Below, piece after piece: positions 11,966 through 23,299 of a DNA stretch of 64,000 nt (its first letter is position 1; each line of letters begins with the position of its first letter). The notes below the pieces were generated by a model. The model saw only the letters and a program-made list of their open reading frames with translations, had not been told where the DNA came from and searched no databases. The stretch is from positions 118,096 to 182,095 of the forward strand of contig MNCI01033368.1 of NCBI GenBank assembly GCA_015680685.1, written 5' to 3'. The translations under genes were made by a program, and so were the position numbers. The DNA is from Gnetum montanum (Eukaryota; Streptophyta; Gnetopsida; Gnetales; Gnetaceae).

Positions 11966-12878
11966 TAATGAGCAGTAGAGTAATCCAACACCCAACCATA
12001 CAAAATACAAGTGTTCACACATAGCCTGGTCAAATTCCATGGATAAGGAAATGTAATTATGCTAGTAATTGGCTAAAGTTTGGGATCATTATCTTCCCAC
12101 GTGGAGCTAGTATAATCTATGTGTATGATTTAGCTCTCAGTGAGGTGTATGATAATTGATGTTGTGTTGACCATATTACACCTAGTAAACATAATGAAAT
12201 AGTAATTGTTTTTAAATACAAGTAAACAGTAAACAAATCTAGTTTAGCCTAGTGTAATGAGTATCCATTCCTAATCTTCTGTTCACACCTTAGGCTTCAT
12301 GTAACTACTACTAGGATTATCAAGTGTACCACTATTGGATGTACCAAGTGATAGCACTCCTAGGTTACCAAGCAATTACACTTAAGTGCCCGAGACTAGT
12401 TGTACTCATTTAGCTTAATAATAGTAAACATAAAGTTCATGGGAAAGTAAATCATTAACTAAGTAACAGTAAACATTATGCTAATTCAAAGTACAAAAAT
12501 TATTCTAAGTGTAAATAGTAAATTTAGGAGAATGTTGTAATAGTGAAAAATATCTCGATTTTTATTTCCAATCACACTTGTGCCCATATACAAAATGCTC
12601 AAATAAAGATTCCATTCACTAGTTCACACTACATTGTGGCCATTCACACTTCTACTTGCTAAGAACTAAAATCATAAAATCAAATTGAAAGAGTTTCACT
12701 AAATATTGACAATTTTTTCTTTTGATCGTGTGTCCAAGTATTGTATTTATAGACCTGAACATGTGGCACAATATTGAATATCCAATGTCATATCACAGGC
12801 TTTGATATCATATATGTGATATCATGGCTTCAATATTAGATGTTTGATATTGTAGCCATGGTAAATTGTGATTTATCA
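11966..12878 (-). mobile_element. Gypsy E: 3' LTR
   Basis: Reverse-strand LTR of about 913 bp, from TGATAAATCACAATTTACC at 12878 to the TGAGCAG-type end at 11966 (first base pair changed by a G-to-A transition). U3 (12730-12878) is rich in GATATC and AATATT palindromes, for example GATATC at 12804 and 12818. A TATA box (TCTATAAATAC on the minus strand) lies near 12750. It pairs with 20831-21744; by eye the two are in the mid to upper 80s percent identical. Confidence 0.9.
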
Positions 12879-12893
12879 TACCCCCACAACTAA
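12879..12893 (-). other. Gypsy E polypurine tract
   Basis: The minus strand reads GTTAGTTGTGGGGGTA directly before the LTR start TGATAAATC, the expected plus-strand primer position for an LTR element. Confidence 0.8.
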
Positions 12894-13039
12894 CTGAAAA
12901 CTCATCGTTAGGTTAAAAAAAAATGAGGATAGAGTTTCTTACAAAATTGGGAGGTAGACTTACATAACACTGACTACTATATACATGAATCTTGAATGTT
13001 GCAGTGATGTTTATAAAAATGACATAAGATATGACATGA

Positions 13040-15817
13040 TAACTTTAGCAATAAACAAAATCTGATGAAGCTTGATGTAGCCTTATGTAGTTCCTAGTGG
13101 CAGTGGCTCCTCCATCGGTTGCTTCTTCTTGTCATCAGGTTTCTGAAATATGTACCAGTTTAGGAGTGCTTGAAGTTTCTCCTCTTCCATTCTTGGATCA
13201 TGTATCGTCCATGCTTATTTTGCAATGTGTGATGGAGCGAGTACATCCCATGGGCATGGTAACTATGGAAACATCTGATTAGCCTTGACATACTAGGCTA
13301 CAAACTACCTCCTTCCCTCTTCAAATGCCCTAGCCTTTTCATGTAGTTATGGTAGTTAGACAATCTTTTGGTCAGGTTTGTTGCTACATCTTTTTTTCCT
13401 TGGTAGTCAACCTTCACTACTTCCAATTCAGAGTTTGGCACTTAGATTTTTTGCAAAGCATCTTTGCGATCTACAAATCTTTCTCATACAATGTTTATGT
13501 GGCTACCATTTGCTATTCTAATCCATTTCTGGGCCTTCTTGCTATTAACATCACCAAGTTAGCATAATGAAGGTTAGCTAACCCCATGTACTCTTCTAGG
13601 TCCTTAATCTATAGGTATTTATTCTTTACATCTACTTCATGGATAAGGGCATAACTATCTAGGATGGGTTGCTAGTCAGGATTCTATGCTGATATGGAGC
13701 TAATTCTAGCCTTTGCCATATGGATCTCTTTTTCAATGATTTTCTTGTACATGGCCACTTGGTCACAGAAGTGTTCATTGAGCCTTTCATGTTTCTTTGC
13801 CTCATTCTACCACATGCTTATTTTAATGGCTGAATTTTGATGGATGGCATGTACCTCCTCCATTAAGAGGATTTTGTTTCTCATGCAAGGTAGCTCATGT
13901 CTTGGTTGACCCTTACCAATTGTTCCCTTAACTAGTGGATGCTTTCTTCTAGGATGTTTTTTTGCTTTTCCACATTGGTTAACCTCATATTATTGGCAAC
14001 AAGTTGTTTATTCTCTTCCTAGACTATGGTGGCTGCCTTAACATGTGCATATGTTTGTGCTTCTACTACAAAGGCATTCCACATCGCTTTCTCCTTCTCT
14101 ATTGCCATCTATTTATGTTGCTCAATCAAGTGGTTCATCTACTCTGTATTAAACTATTTTATCTAGTCAAGTGTGATGAACTGTGTGGGATCTCTATGTT
14201 TAACTCTTAGGGTTGCAAGCTCTTCTTTGAGTATATGGATTTCTACTTTTGCATGTGCTACCCTAGTCTCTACCTTTACTAATTTTCCTGTGGTGGCGAT
14301 GAGTTGAGACTGTGCTACAGTGACATCACTTCAAATGTCAAGGAGTGTTGTCATTACTTGCCTAGTCTGTAGTAGTTTATTGAGCACATCTTCATGGTCA
14401 GTAGGAGTCATTAATATTTCAGCTAATATTTAAGCATCTCTAGCTCTATTTAGATTCACCAATGGCACAATAGGTACATTGAAAGATTCTTTGATGTGAT
14501 CGGTGATAACCTCTGTTTCTCCCACTACATCTTAGTGATGCATTACTAGTACTGTGGCTTCCTCTATGATTTCAATTACCACTTGGAACAATGTAGCAAT
14601 CCCAAAGATCTATTATGACCATTGGGTCTCTTCTCTTGACTATAGTGAAATCAATCCACTTCTAGGATTTGTTGAAACTATGAGTTGGATGGCACTATCA
14701 ATACCTTTATAAAGATTACCCTCCTCTCTTGTTCCCTAGCTGATGGTTTCCAACATTTGTTGTAGATGACTCATCAATAGCCTGTAATATTGTGGCGACA
14801 ATGGTGGAACTTGTTGTTGTTGCTATTCTTATTGCTGTTGTTGTTGTCTGCTAGGCCCTACTTGCTATTGTTCTTGCTACCATTTTTTCTCTTGTTGCTT
14901 CTCACCATGATCCTTTCTGGGTGGTTCTAGTTTGAGAAATTTAGCATATAAAGCATTTTGGACTCTTCTGGAAATGTCATTGGTGTATCCCAAAATTCTA
15001 GCTCACTTGCATAGCTTCCTGATAATGTAAGCAAATGGAATTATTGGCTTTCCTACCCTCCTTTCTTCAAACCACCTTTGAATTTCCATAGAATAGAGTT
15101 ATGGGAGGTTGACATTGTATTTGCCCATCAGGATTGCACTTCCTATAGCTGCATAAGTAGATAGTTTTTTGAGTCCTTTTGTTGGGAACAAGTGAAGGAG
15201 ATTCTTTCTTTTAAAGTTAGTTCATTATAGCCCTTATCTTTTTTGCCATATGACTATTTCAACCATAATTTTTTGGTTTCAAGATTAGATCAAGTGAATA
15301 GATGTGCTACCCTTGCCCCTTTTTTGGGTATATTTAGAGCTTCTATGATTAACTTGATTGAGAATGAAACTGAGACTCCTTCAATATTAATTATGGTACC
15401 CTCTTCTTTGTTGTGCCAGAATTGATAGGTTTCCCCAAGGTACCATTCACCATTGTGTGAGAGTGTAGGTCATAGTAAGGATGCTTGGAGTTGCATGCTT
15501 ACCACTTTAGGAACAAATTCCATGAGTAGGCCAAAGTTCATTTCCATAATGACTATGGTTAACATGGACCTTTCTTGGATGGTTTGAAGGTAGTCTTGTG
15601 ACAACATGACGATTTGTCCTTGGACTTTTTGTTTCTTTGCCTATCCTTGGGCTAATTGTCCTATAGCAAGAGTTTCTTGATGAACACTAAATAATTACGT
15701 CTTCTACTGCTTGTGTTCTGGTTCTTATCCTCTTGTTCAGCCTCTATCTTGGCCTCTTGGTCATTTTCTTACATCTTGTGAGGGTCCTCCTTACACTCCT
15801 CCTCTCCTTGGGGCCAT
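13040..15817 (-). pseudogene. Gypsy E ORF3 (third ORF behind the gag-protease block)
   Basis: Decayed ORF of roughly 920 codons. The start ATG GCC CCA at 15815-15817 gives MAPRR, parallel to MAPKGKHT in D and MALKGKHT in C. A central conserved block, NVNLPQLYSMEIQ then FAYIIRKLCK...GYTND (about 15000-15110), aligns with LPQLIYPYMEKQ...FPCLIRKLCRR...YTND in D. This signature recalls the plant domain called putative plant transposon protein (PF20167), from memory and unconfirmed. A glutamine run follows (14810-14850), interrupted by TAA and TAG that look like mutated CAA and CAG. The C-terminal half is charged and heptad-like, suggesting a coiled coil. No signal peptide or membrane segment was recognised. 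Function is unknown. Confidence 0.7.
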
Positions 15818-16369
15818 CTACAATCATTAAGAATTGATAATTACTAAGGTATTTTCATATATTCCTAATAGTTCCATACCTTACTCATACCCTTAGTTAC
15901 ATTAAGTTCTTGTTTTATGATTACAAAGTTAGAAAAATTTTCAAAACATTGCCCCATAGGTGTTAATTTCCTATAACCCTTCACAATTGTCTATTCTTAT
16001 TCTTATGTATGCCTCATAATGATGGTTATGATTTCTTAAGAGCATTAATTAAGTGTTTTAGCATTACTATGATTTCTTGTTATTAAAAATTTCAAGTTTC
16101 ACTTCATAATTACCCTTAAAGTATCTTTTGGATGTTAGCAAATTTTGAAAAATCTGTTTCGATTTCCCTTACTAGTACCCCCCACGACTAAGATGAGCAC
16201 TCCATTATCAAATAGATTCAAAAATCACAAAAATTAGAGGAATATCATGTAAGATATGGCTTGGGAAAGCTAAGAGGTAAAATCTTAATTCAGAAAAGAA
16301 AATGTGTAAAATCTCTCTGGCTTCAAATGAGAAAGAATGAAAATTTTTGCTAAGTTTTTGCCTATGTAT

Positions 16370-16470
16370 GGGTCTTATGGGACTCGATATTGATGATCCG
16401 ATATCGAGGATTCGACATTCAGGATCTGATATTAGGATGGACTCAATATTAATTGCCAAAAATTTTTAGT
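16370..16470 (-). promoter_or_regulatory. Promoter-like GATATC cluster upstream of ORF3 in E
   Basis: The minus strand contains a cluster of AATATT, AATATC and GATATC palindromes spaced by 10-20 bp (for example GATATC at 16400), including CTAATATCA and CAATATCGAGTCC. The same kind of cluster makes up the U3 of this element's own LTRs (CTAATATCA and CAATATCATGCC in the 5' LTR). A degraded TATA-like CATACATAGG follows. It lies about 550 bp before the ORF3 start. Promoter function is inferred from this resemblance only. Confidence 0.45.
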
Positions 16471-17540
16471 TTTCATGAAGTTTTGAAGGTTAAAAATGAT
16501 TTTTTTTTGTGTTTTGAAGGTTTAAAGGTGACTTGGATGGTGGATACATGCTCATTTTTCAAAAATTTATCATTTGGAGTTCATAGAGAAAGAATCTCGA
16601 CTACGAAAGTTCATAAGATAGATAAGAAGGGTAATGGATTCATGTTGTGATAATAGAGAGTTTAAATAATATGGAAAGTGTTTATTGATATTTGTTGATG
16701 TTGGAAAGTTCAAGATGTGAAATTGCTTGGTAAATATAAGATACAATATTTACACAAGTGGGTCCTATCCAAAGTAGGCTTCATCCCTTAATGCCCTCAT
16801 ATAACCATGCCAAGAATGTCCTTAGGCACTTAAGGAGTTGAATGTAATGCATACTTGTTTAGAAAAACACACATGTTAGTACCACCAAATTGGAAAAATA
16901 ATACTATGTTACACAAAAATCACAAGTTACAACTATTCTTATAGTAAGATGAAATGGACTTAGAAGGGATTACAGAAACTGGGATGGGAGGTATCTGACC
17001 ATAGGCATAATGAATCATTATATTTTATTAGTGGTTAAAGTAATCATTAGCCTTTCTATCCAAGATTCAATCCAAGTCTAAACCATATTTTAGTGAGATC
17101 GCATGGTTTTGGTTGTTAGAATTACACTTGTAAGACTATCAATGTTTCAAGGAGTATTGTCACTTAGCGTATTGTTGAAGGGAGAAGTTTATTCATAGCA
17201 CTTTGATTTATTTTTTAGATTTCTAAAAAGTCACCTACCTTCAAGCATGGGTAACATGTCTTTCCAGTGGAACCCCTAGAAATTTATTTTCTACTCTCTT
17301 ATTTATTTTTATTTGTGTCAACCTTTCAAGGTAGCACTTATTTTACTCTTACTTCCATTTTTTGTTAGATATACAAAGATATGATACAACCTTAGCAACA
17401 TAATAGAACTCATAACAATAATCCAAAAGAATCCACAAATCCCTTGATTTCACACCCTTTACATTCCCACTTGGTTCTTCACTCTTCTACTTAGGCATAA
17501 TGATTAAAAGTTTATTCTTAATTGTATATTCAAAAAGAAT

Positions 17541-17840
17541 ATCATTATGGATATGGTAAGAACATCTTATTAATGGAATGGGTGGATAGATGATGTGGGA
17601 TCACTATTCAAATAATCAATCCCTTATGACTTGATAACATAGAGAATTCTTCACCTTATTAGATATGAATCAAAGTATGAAAGAAATGAAATCATTATGG
17701 CTATGGTAAGAACATCTTATTAATGGAATGGGTGGATAGATGATGTGGGATCACTATTCAAATAATCAATCCCTTATGACTTGATAACATAGAGAAATAT
17801 TCACCTTATTGGATTTGAATCAAAGTACGAAAGAAATGAA
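17541..17840. repeat. 150-bp tandem duplication in the E spacer
   Basis: 17541-17690 and 17691-17840 are two head-to-tail copies starting ATCATTATGG. About 7 mismatches were seen by eye (about 95 percent identity). The low divergence compared with the LTR pair suggests that the duplication arose after insertion. Confidence 0.9.
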
Positions 17841-18055
17841 AAAAAGAGTAAAAATTGTGAAAAATTGTAAAGAATAAAAAATGTTATAAGAATGGGAAAT
17901 CAATTAAAAGATAGAAAAATATAGAATATCAAAGTTTTACGAAATGAAAAAGTAAAATAATAGAAAAAATTGTATCAAATAATGTAAAAGAGTGAAAAGA
18001 ATTGTAAAACAAAAAATGGAAAAACACTTATTAATTCTAGGATCAAGATAAGGCA

Positions 18056-18070
18056 TCTCCCCCACGATTG
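18056..18070 (-). other. Second polypurine-tract-like site in E
   Basis: The minus strand reads CAATCGTGGGGGAGA. It is nearly identical to the true polypurine tract of element C (CAATCGTGGGGGAA at 46382-46395) and to internal sites in C (41212) and D (55012). Here it lies at the junction of the gag-protease block and the spacer. Confidence 0.6.
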
Positions 18071-18930
18071 AACTCATCTGCAAGTGTTTGGAAAATTCTC
18101 CCTAAATCTCCTAGATCATACACTCTAGGTGGTTTACTTACCATCTTTCTTGATTTAACTTTGCTGTTTTTATTCCATGTGATCTTGAAGGTAGTTGAGT
18201 TTTGATTATCTAAGTCCTTGTGTTCTTTTTCTTTTTATGTCTAATTATGGATCATTAATTTCATTTTTGGGTCCTTAGCTAGAGTCATGTTCTTAAAGTG
18301 AAAATTACTTAGTGAATCAGATTGTTCCATGCATATTTTGGATGGTTGAAGGTTCTCAGTTATTGGTCATAGAGTGTCTTTTTATTTGGTGGTCCTTACT
18401 CTTTCTTTTGCACACACTTGTTCTTTACTATTGTTGTGAACTAGTATGATAACTATGTTGATATTCTAGAGGGTCAATCCACATTTGCACCCTTTACTTT
18501 TAGCAGGTATTACGTGGAATCTGCTACGTGTGTATGACTCTACGCATGTCTTCCTTAGAGATCTCAATAAATAGATCCCTCATAATTAGCTTAGCATTAA
18601 CCATGCTAAGTTATGGTCTCCCCATGACAATTGGAAATTCCTTATTATCATATTTTACATTAATTACTAGAAAGTCTACTAGATAAGACCATCCATTAAT
18701 AGTGGTCACCATATCCTAAATATGTTGGTTGGAAGGTTTGATTGATATTACCGTAAGGATAGGGTAGTCTTTTGGGCATATGCTTTTTTAACAAAGCTTG
18801 GATTGAGTGGATATACCCCATATTCTTATAAGTGGGTCATAACAGGATAACATCCCTTAGGATGTTCATACTGGCACACAGTGCATCCTTCCTCTTCCTA
18901 TGAATTGGAGTTAGTGTACCCTTCAACGGT
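18071..18930 (-). pseudogene. Gypsy E zinc knuckle, protease and divergent tail
   Basis: Reverse strand. The gag zinc knuckle at about 18853-18893 reads CxVCQYEHPKGC, all four ligands present in CX2CX3HX3C spacing. The protease follows at about 18560-18760, with GWSYLVDFLVINV and FPIVMGRP blocks (stop after GRP). Below it lies a Lys/Asn-rich stretch of about 130 codons with few stops that I do not recognise (18071-18480), and then the polypurine-like site. No RT, RNase H or integrase motif is present anywhere between here and ORF3. Confidence 0.7.
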
Positions 18931-20754
18931 AGCAACTTTTCCTTTGTGCTTATAGCTTTTCCATTGATTAGCTCTTTTCTTCTTCTTTTCCTTGCCCCTA
19001 TTAAGTGCTTGTTTAGTCTTTTCTTCCATAATATTTAGGGCTGTAGCAAATTTTTTATCCACTAAATTCGAGAATTTCTCTACATTAGTTGCTATATCAT
19101 TGATTGATTTCTAAATAGGTAGAATATTTTGTTGAATAACATCTTCCAAGGTTTCATCCTCTTTCTTTTCTCATAGTCGTACATCTCTCTTTATAATTAA
19201 TGGATCTCTATTGTATTCTTTAGTTGATTCTCTTTTCTTAAGTTCTCCTTCCTCTTTGGCTACTTGATTAATTAATTGTTGAATATAATGGATAGTCATT
19301 TCTGATAATCTACCTTGGGCATAAATCCCAAGAGTTTATCTAGTTTTAGCCTGTAGCTCATCTACAATGTGCCTAAGTTGTTCCTTTCATGAAAATCCAT
19401 GTCCTAGGAATTTGTGTAATAGTGAATAGTATCTATTCATTACAGCATCAAGGGTCTCATGGATCCCCTACTTCCATCCTTGGATCTATTTTCTTATGTT
19501 AGATACTTGTGAATAAGTTTGATATTAATCATTGAAGATTTTAGGCATGCTACTCCAATGTCTAATTAATTAATGTTCTAGTGACCTATACCAGCTCTCT
19601 TCCTCCTTCATAAGTGTTCTAGGAAATATATTTAACTTTTATCAATTACTTTCAATGTTTTGTAGGATGCAGACATTGTGGAAAGCTTGAAGGCAATGTT
19701 GTGGATCAACATTATAGCCACCTTTAAATTTTGGCATGTTGCTCATGTCAAGCCATTTAATTCAGCTATTCCTCATGTGCTCGATTGGGATGTGAAACTC
19801 TTCCTATCTATTAATCATGCTATGAGTTTCCATTAGCAATTCATCATCTTGATTGGGTTTGTGTGCTTTGTTGTAGTAGTATCCCCTTCTGTGCTCATCC
19901 CTCTCATGATTTTTGTGATCCCTTCGTTTGCACTACTCATACTCTTCGTACTCCAAATCAAAATGTCTTAAATAATGGTCATGGTCATCATGAGTTCTCT
20001 TCTCTTCCCTATTATGATTCTTGTACCTTCACCTCATTTTGTCAGAGTCTTTTGATGATCATGGGGATGTAGATGAGATAGTAGGTGAATAGTGCCAGCT
20101 TATGCTCTTATCATGACTTTGATGTTCATCTTTGTAGGATTTGGAAGAAACTCTTGGCCTTGAATTCTACTTGTGCCTTGAGTCTTTTGCCTCATGCCTA
20201 AGCTTCTCTAATACTTCATAGTGTGGTTTATTCCTTACAAGTTCATCCAATTGAGTGATAGGCATCTGTGATTGGAACTCATGATTATGGTGGAGTTATT
20301 CAACAATGAATGCATCTCCATCAAGCTCCTTCAAGATAATAGTAGAATTAACTATCTTTCCTTTTTCTTGTTCATGTCTTTCCTCCATGGCATGGTCCTT
20401 CCTTAGTTGCTCATTTATAGGTTTATATGGATAGGTCATGTATTTGGTTTCATGATACCCTCCAAATGCTTCACTTAGTTTCATCCCATTAAGAGCAGTT
20501 TGGAGCATAATGGGTGTTGAGCGTTTCAGTTGTAGAACAATGTTCCCTTGAAGTTATATCCACATCAACTGGCCCTCCTAATAAAATATGAATGTGAAAT
20601 TAGGATAGTAAGGATCATGATGAGCATATGAGATCCTTGTCTACATCGACATACTCCAGTCTTCTTCTTCTTTGATTCTATCATTGCTTGTTTGTAGTTC
20701 CCTATCAAGTGTTGTTGTATTTATTTTTTCAAGCCAAATTGTATTTTTAGACAT
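18931..20754 (-). pseudogene. Gypsy E gag
   Basis: Reverse-strand gag starting at ATG 20752-20754 (MSKNTIWLEKINTT). This start is in frame with a 70-codon open run at 20296-20508 (MLQTALNGMKLSEAFGGYHE...). The order is the same as in C: a matrix-like N-terminal part, an acidic and basic disordered region (DEHRRGYYYNKAHK), a capsid-like part (FPRTLMKEEESWYRSLE, about 19620-19660), and QGRLSEM...QQLINQVAKEEGE (about 19250-19320). Most interruptions are TAG or TAA. Gag would package RNA; its retention together with ORF3 but without RT is the notable point. Confidence 0.75.
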
Positions 20755-20830
20755 TTATTTTAGTGTGCTTTTCTTAGAATTATAAAGTTTGAATTTGTGT
20801 TCCAAGTACAACAAACTTTGTGAAATAAAT

Positions 20831-21744
20831 TATTAAGCATACGAGATGCAAGTGTCCAACACCCACCCATATGAGATACAAGTGTCCATGTGTAGTCTGG
20901 TTGAATTTTGTGGACAAGGCAATGTAATTATGCTAGTAATTGGTTAAATTTTGGGATCGTTATCTTCCCACATGGAGCTAGTATAATCTATGCATGTTGT
21001 TTAGCTCTTAGTGAGGTGTATGATAATTGATGTTGTGTTGCCCATATTACATCTAATAAACATAATGAAATAGTAATGGTTTCTAACTCTAAGTAAATAG
21101 TATACAAATCTAGTCTAGCCTAGTGTGATGAGTATCTATTCCTAATCTTCTGTTCACACCTTGGGCTTTGTGTAACTACTATTGGGATTACCAAGTGTAC
21201 TGCTACTAGGTGTACTAAGTGATAGAACTACTGGGTTACCAAGTAGTCACACTTTAGTGCTTAAGACTAGTTGTACTCATTCCACTTAATAATAGTAAAC
21301 ATAAAGTGCATGAGAAAGTAAATTATTAACTAAGAAACAATAAACATTATGCTAAGTCAAAGAAAAAAATTTATTTGAACTATAAATAGTAAATCTAGGA
21401 GCTATAATAGTGGAAAATATCTTGATCTTTATTTTCAGTCACACCTGTGTCCAAGTACAAAATGCTAGAATAACGATTCCATTAACTAGTTCATACTACA
21501 TTGTAGGCATTCACACATCTACTTACTAAGATCTAAAATCACAAAATCAACTAAAAGAGTTTCACTAAGGATTGACAAATTGCTCTTTCGACCATGCACC
21601 TAAGTATCATATATATAGACATGCATGTGTGGCATGATATTGGATATTTGATGTTGTATCATGGGCTTTGATATTAGATACATGATACTGCAACTTTGAT
21701 ATTGGCTACTTGATATGATGGCCAGGGTAAATTGTGATTTATTA
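20831..21744 (-). mobile_element. Gypsy E: 5' LTR
   Basis: Reverse-strand LTR of about 914 bp. It starts at 21744 (TAATAAATCACAATTTACC, one transition away from the TGATAAATC of the other copy) and has GATATC/AATATC-rich U3 and a TCTATATATATGATAC TATA region near 21615. The inner end at about 20831 is approximate and no primer-binding site could be recognised next to it. Confidence 0.9.
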
Positions 21745-21749
21745 AGAAC
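21745..21749. repeat. Target-site duplication AGAAC, right of gypsy E
   Basis: Identical to 11961-11965. The Helitron reading continues directly after it. Confidence 0.85.
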
Positions 21750-22330
21750 CAAATGTAATTGTAAGATATTATTCGAAATTTCTCATTCCACCAAAGTAAA
21801 GAAAGCAAAGATGGATTGAATATTATTAGGCTATGTTGTTGTTGCATCATCTGTTTAGATATGTGAAGAAAGACCTTGGTTGTAATGGTGAGAAGATTAA
21901 AATGAAGTGGTTTTCTATTCAATATTTGTATGAGGGATCATAGAATACTATTAAAGAAGAATTCCAATCAGCATTGGAGGAAGAATGACAATTCATAAAT
22001 GTAACTCCATAGATGAAAAATCATGAGGAGTATGATTTTAAAATTCTTAATTATCATATTTTATCAACAGGTCATTTCTAGAGAATAGAGTTAGAGATGT
22101 TTTTCTTACGAGATGTTGATAGGATGTATAAATGGATGTACCTTATGTAGAAAAACATGACTTGTTGTGGGATCAAAGGTTATTTCCCTCTAAAACGAGG
22201 GCCAAAGAAGCATGAAGATCCTTTGGGTTGCATGCTAATTTATTTATCATTTAAAACTACATGGGCCTTGACTCTTTGTGAACCTCACTACAAGGATATG
22301 TAGGCTTGTAGAGGAGCTTTGGCTTTGATA
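21750..22330 (+). pseudogene. Helitron Rep/helicase remnant, continuation
   Basis: Continues the Helitron protein interrupted at 11960. 21770-21900 gives RYYSKF...RKQRWIEYY and then MLLLHHLFRYVKKDL, the conserved region between Rep and helicase where a lysine/arginine pair precedes LLLHHPF(R). Decayed coding-like sequence with stops runs to about 22330. No Walker A (GxxGxGKT/S) was found, so the SF1 helicase part appears to be absent or unrecognisable. The split by gypsy E is supported by the AGAAC duplication. Confidence 0.6.
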
Positions 22331-23270
22331 CTTATAAGACGATCCTCTTTTTGGAGTTAGGCTTATGACTAGATTTGTTAGCATAGGAACATATCTTAGT
22401 TCTTATAGGGGTATTGGTGTGCTATGTGCTTGTTGTGTATGTACGAATGCTTAGATGGTTTAGTTGCATAATTAATGCTTTGAGAATACTAACATGTATA
22501 ATCATTAGCTAATATGTTGTGTGCTATGCTATGATACAAGGTGCTAAGCATTGAGGTGTAGTCCACCTTGAGTCTACCTTCTCTCTCATTACTTTTATTG
22601 GAACTCTAAAATGATGTTGAATGGTATTTTCTAATGGTGAAAAAATTACAATAGGTATTAGAATGAAAGGTTCATGTTGCGAGTTTGTTGGTGGTTCATG
22701 GTTAACTGCTAGTGACCCACAACATAGAAAAAAAAGAGTAAGGAAAGTTGCATTGCTAGTGAGGCTCCTATGGGCTTTGACCCTCATGATGAAGGGGCAG
22801 AGTGTGTGCATGAGAAGGCACATGATGCAACTCCTAAACCAGAGAATGTTAGTAACAATGACGAAGTACCTATCAAGGAACTTGATCCTCTTGACAAGGT
22901 ACAAAAACTATGAGGGACAACTCCTTGAAGTTGACAACATGATCCTCAACCACTTTCCAATGGCTAAGAGGGTTAAGATGATGCAAGATCTTGTTGAAAG
23001 ATTGAACATCTTGTACCTTTGGGAACTAAATTTTGGTGTTGAACACTAAGATGTAGTTCACCTTGAGTCTTCCCTCTCTCTTATTACTATTGTTGGGACT
23101 CTTAGGTGGTGTCGAATGATGTTTTTCAAAGATGACACCATTACACCTTTTCATTTTGCTTCATAGGTCCAATGTACTAAAAAAAATTGTCACCAGTAAG
23201 ATGGATAAGGCACAAGAAACGTTATATCAAGTTAATTTATGAATCATATATGTTGCAATTGATTGATTAG
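22331..23270. other. Unassigned region with a 95-bp direct repeat around a small ORF
   Basis: 22544-22637 and 23038-23132 are diverged direct copies sharing GTAGT(T/C)CACCTTGAGTCT and TCTCTC(A/T)TTATTA(C). Between and across them is a plus-strand open frame of 142 codons (22621-23049). Its last third (YEGQLLEVDNMILNHF, MMQDLVERLNILY) looks protein-like. A second frame over 22770-22905 (ECVHEKAHDATPKPENVSNN) also looks protein-like, implying a frameshift. I do not recognise the product. It could be a captured host-gene fragment next to the Helitron, or a small non-autonomous element. Confidence 0.35.
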
Positions 23271-23299
23271 TAGTGTATAAAAGTGTGATGGGTGTACAA

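Larger units (their letters stand above)
15818..18055 (-). other. Gypsy E spacer between protease and ORF3
   Basis: About 2.2 kb without a recognisable gene. It corresponds by position and scattered similarity (the TTAGGCATTCTTG-like leader, AT-rich AAAATTGTAAA runs) to the pol-ORF3 spacers of C and D. It contains the promoter-like cluster near 16370-16470 and a 150-bp tandem duplication at 17541-17840. Confidence 0.65.

Noticed and set aside
22524-22904. A 126-codon minus-strand open frame opposite the 22621-23049 frame
   Set aside because: The protein-like segments are on the plus strand; the reverse frame shows no motif and is probably a shadow.
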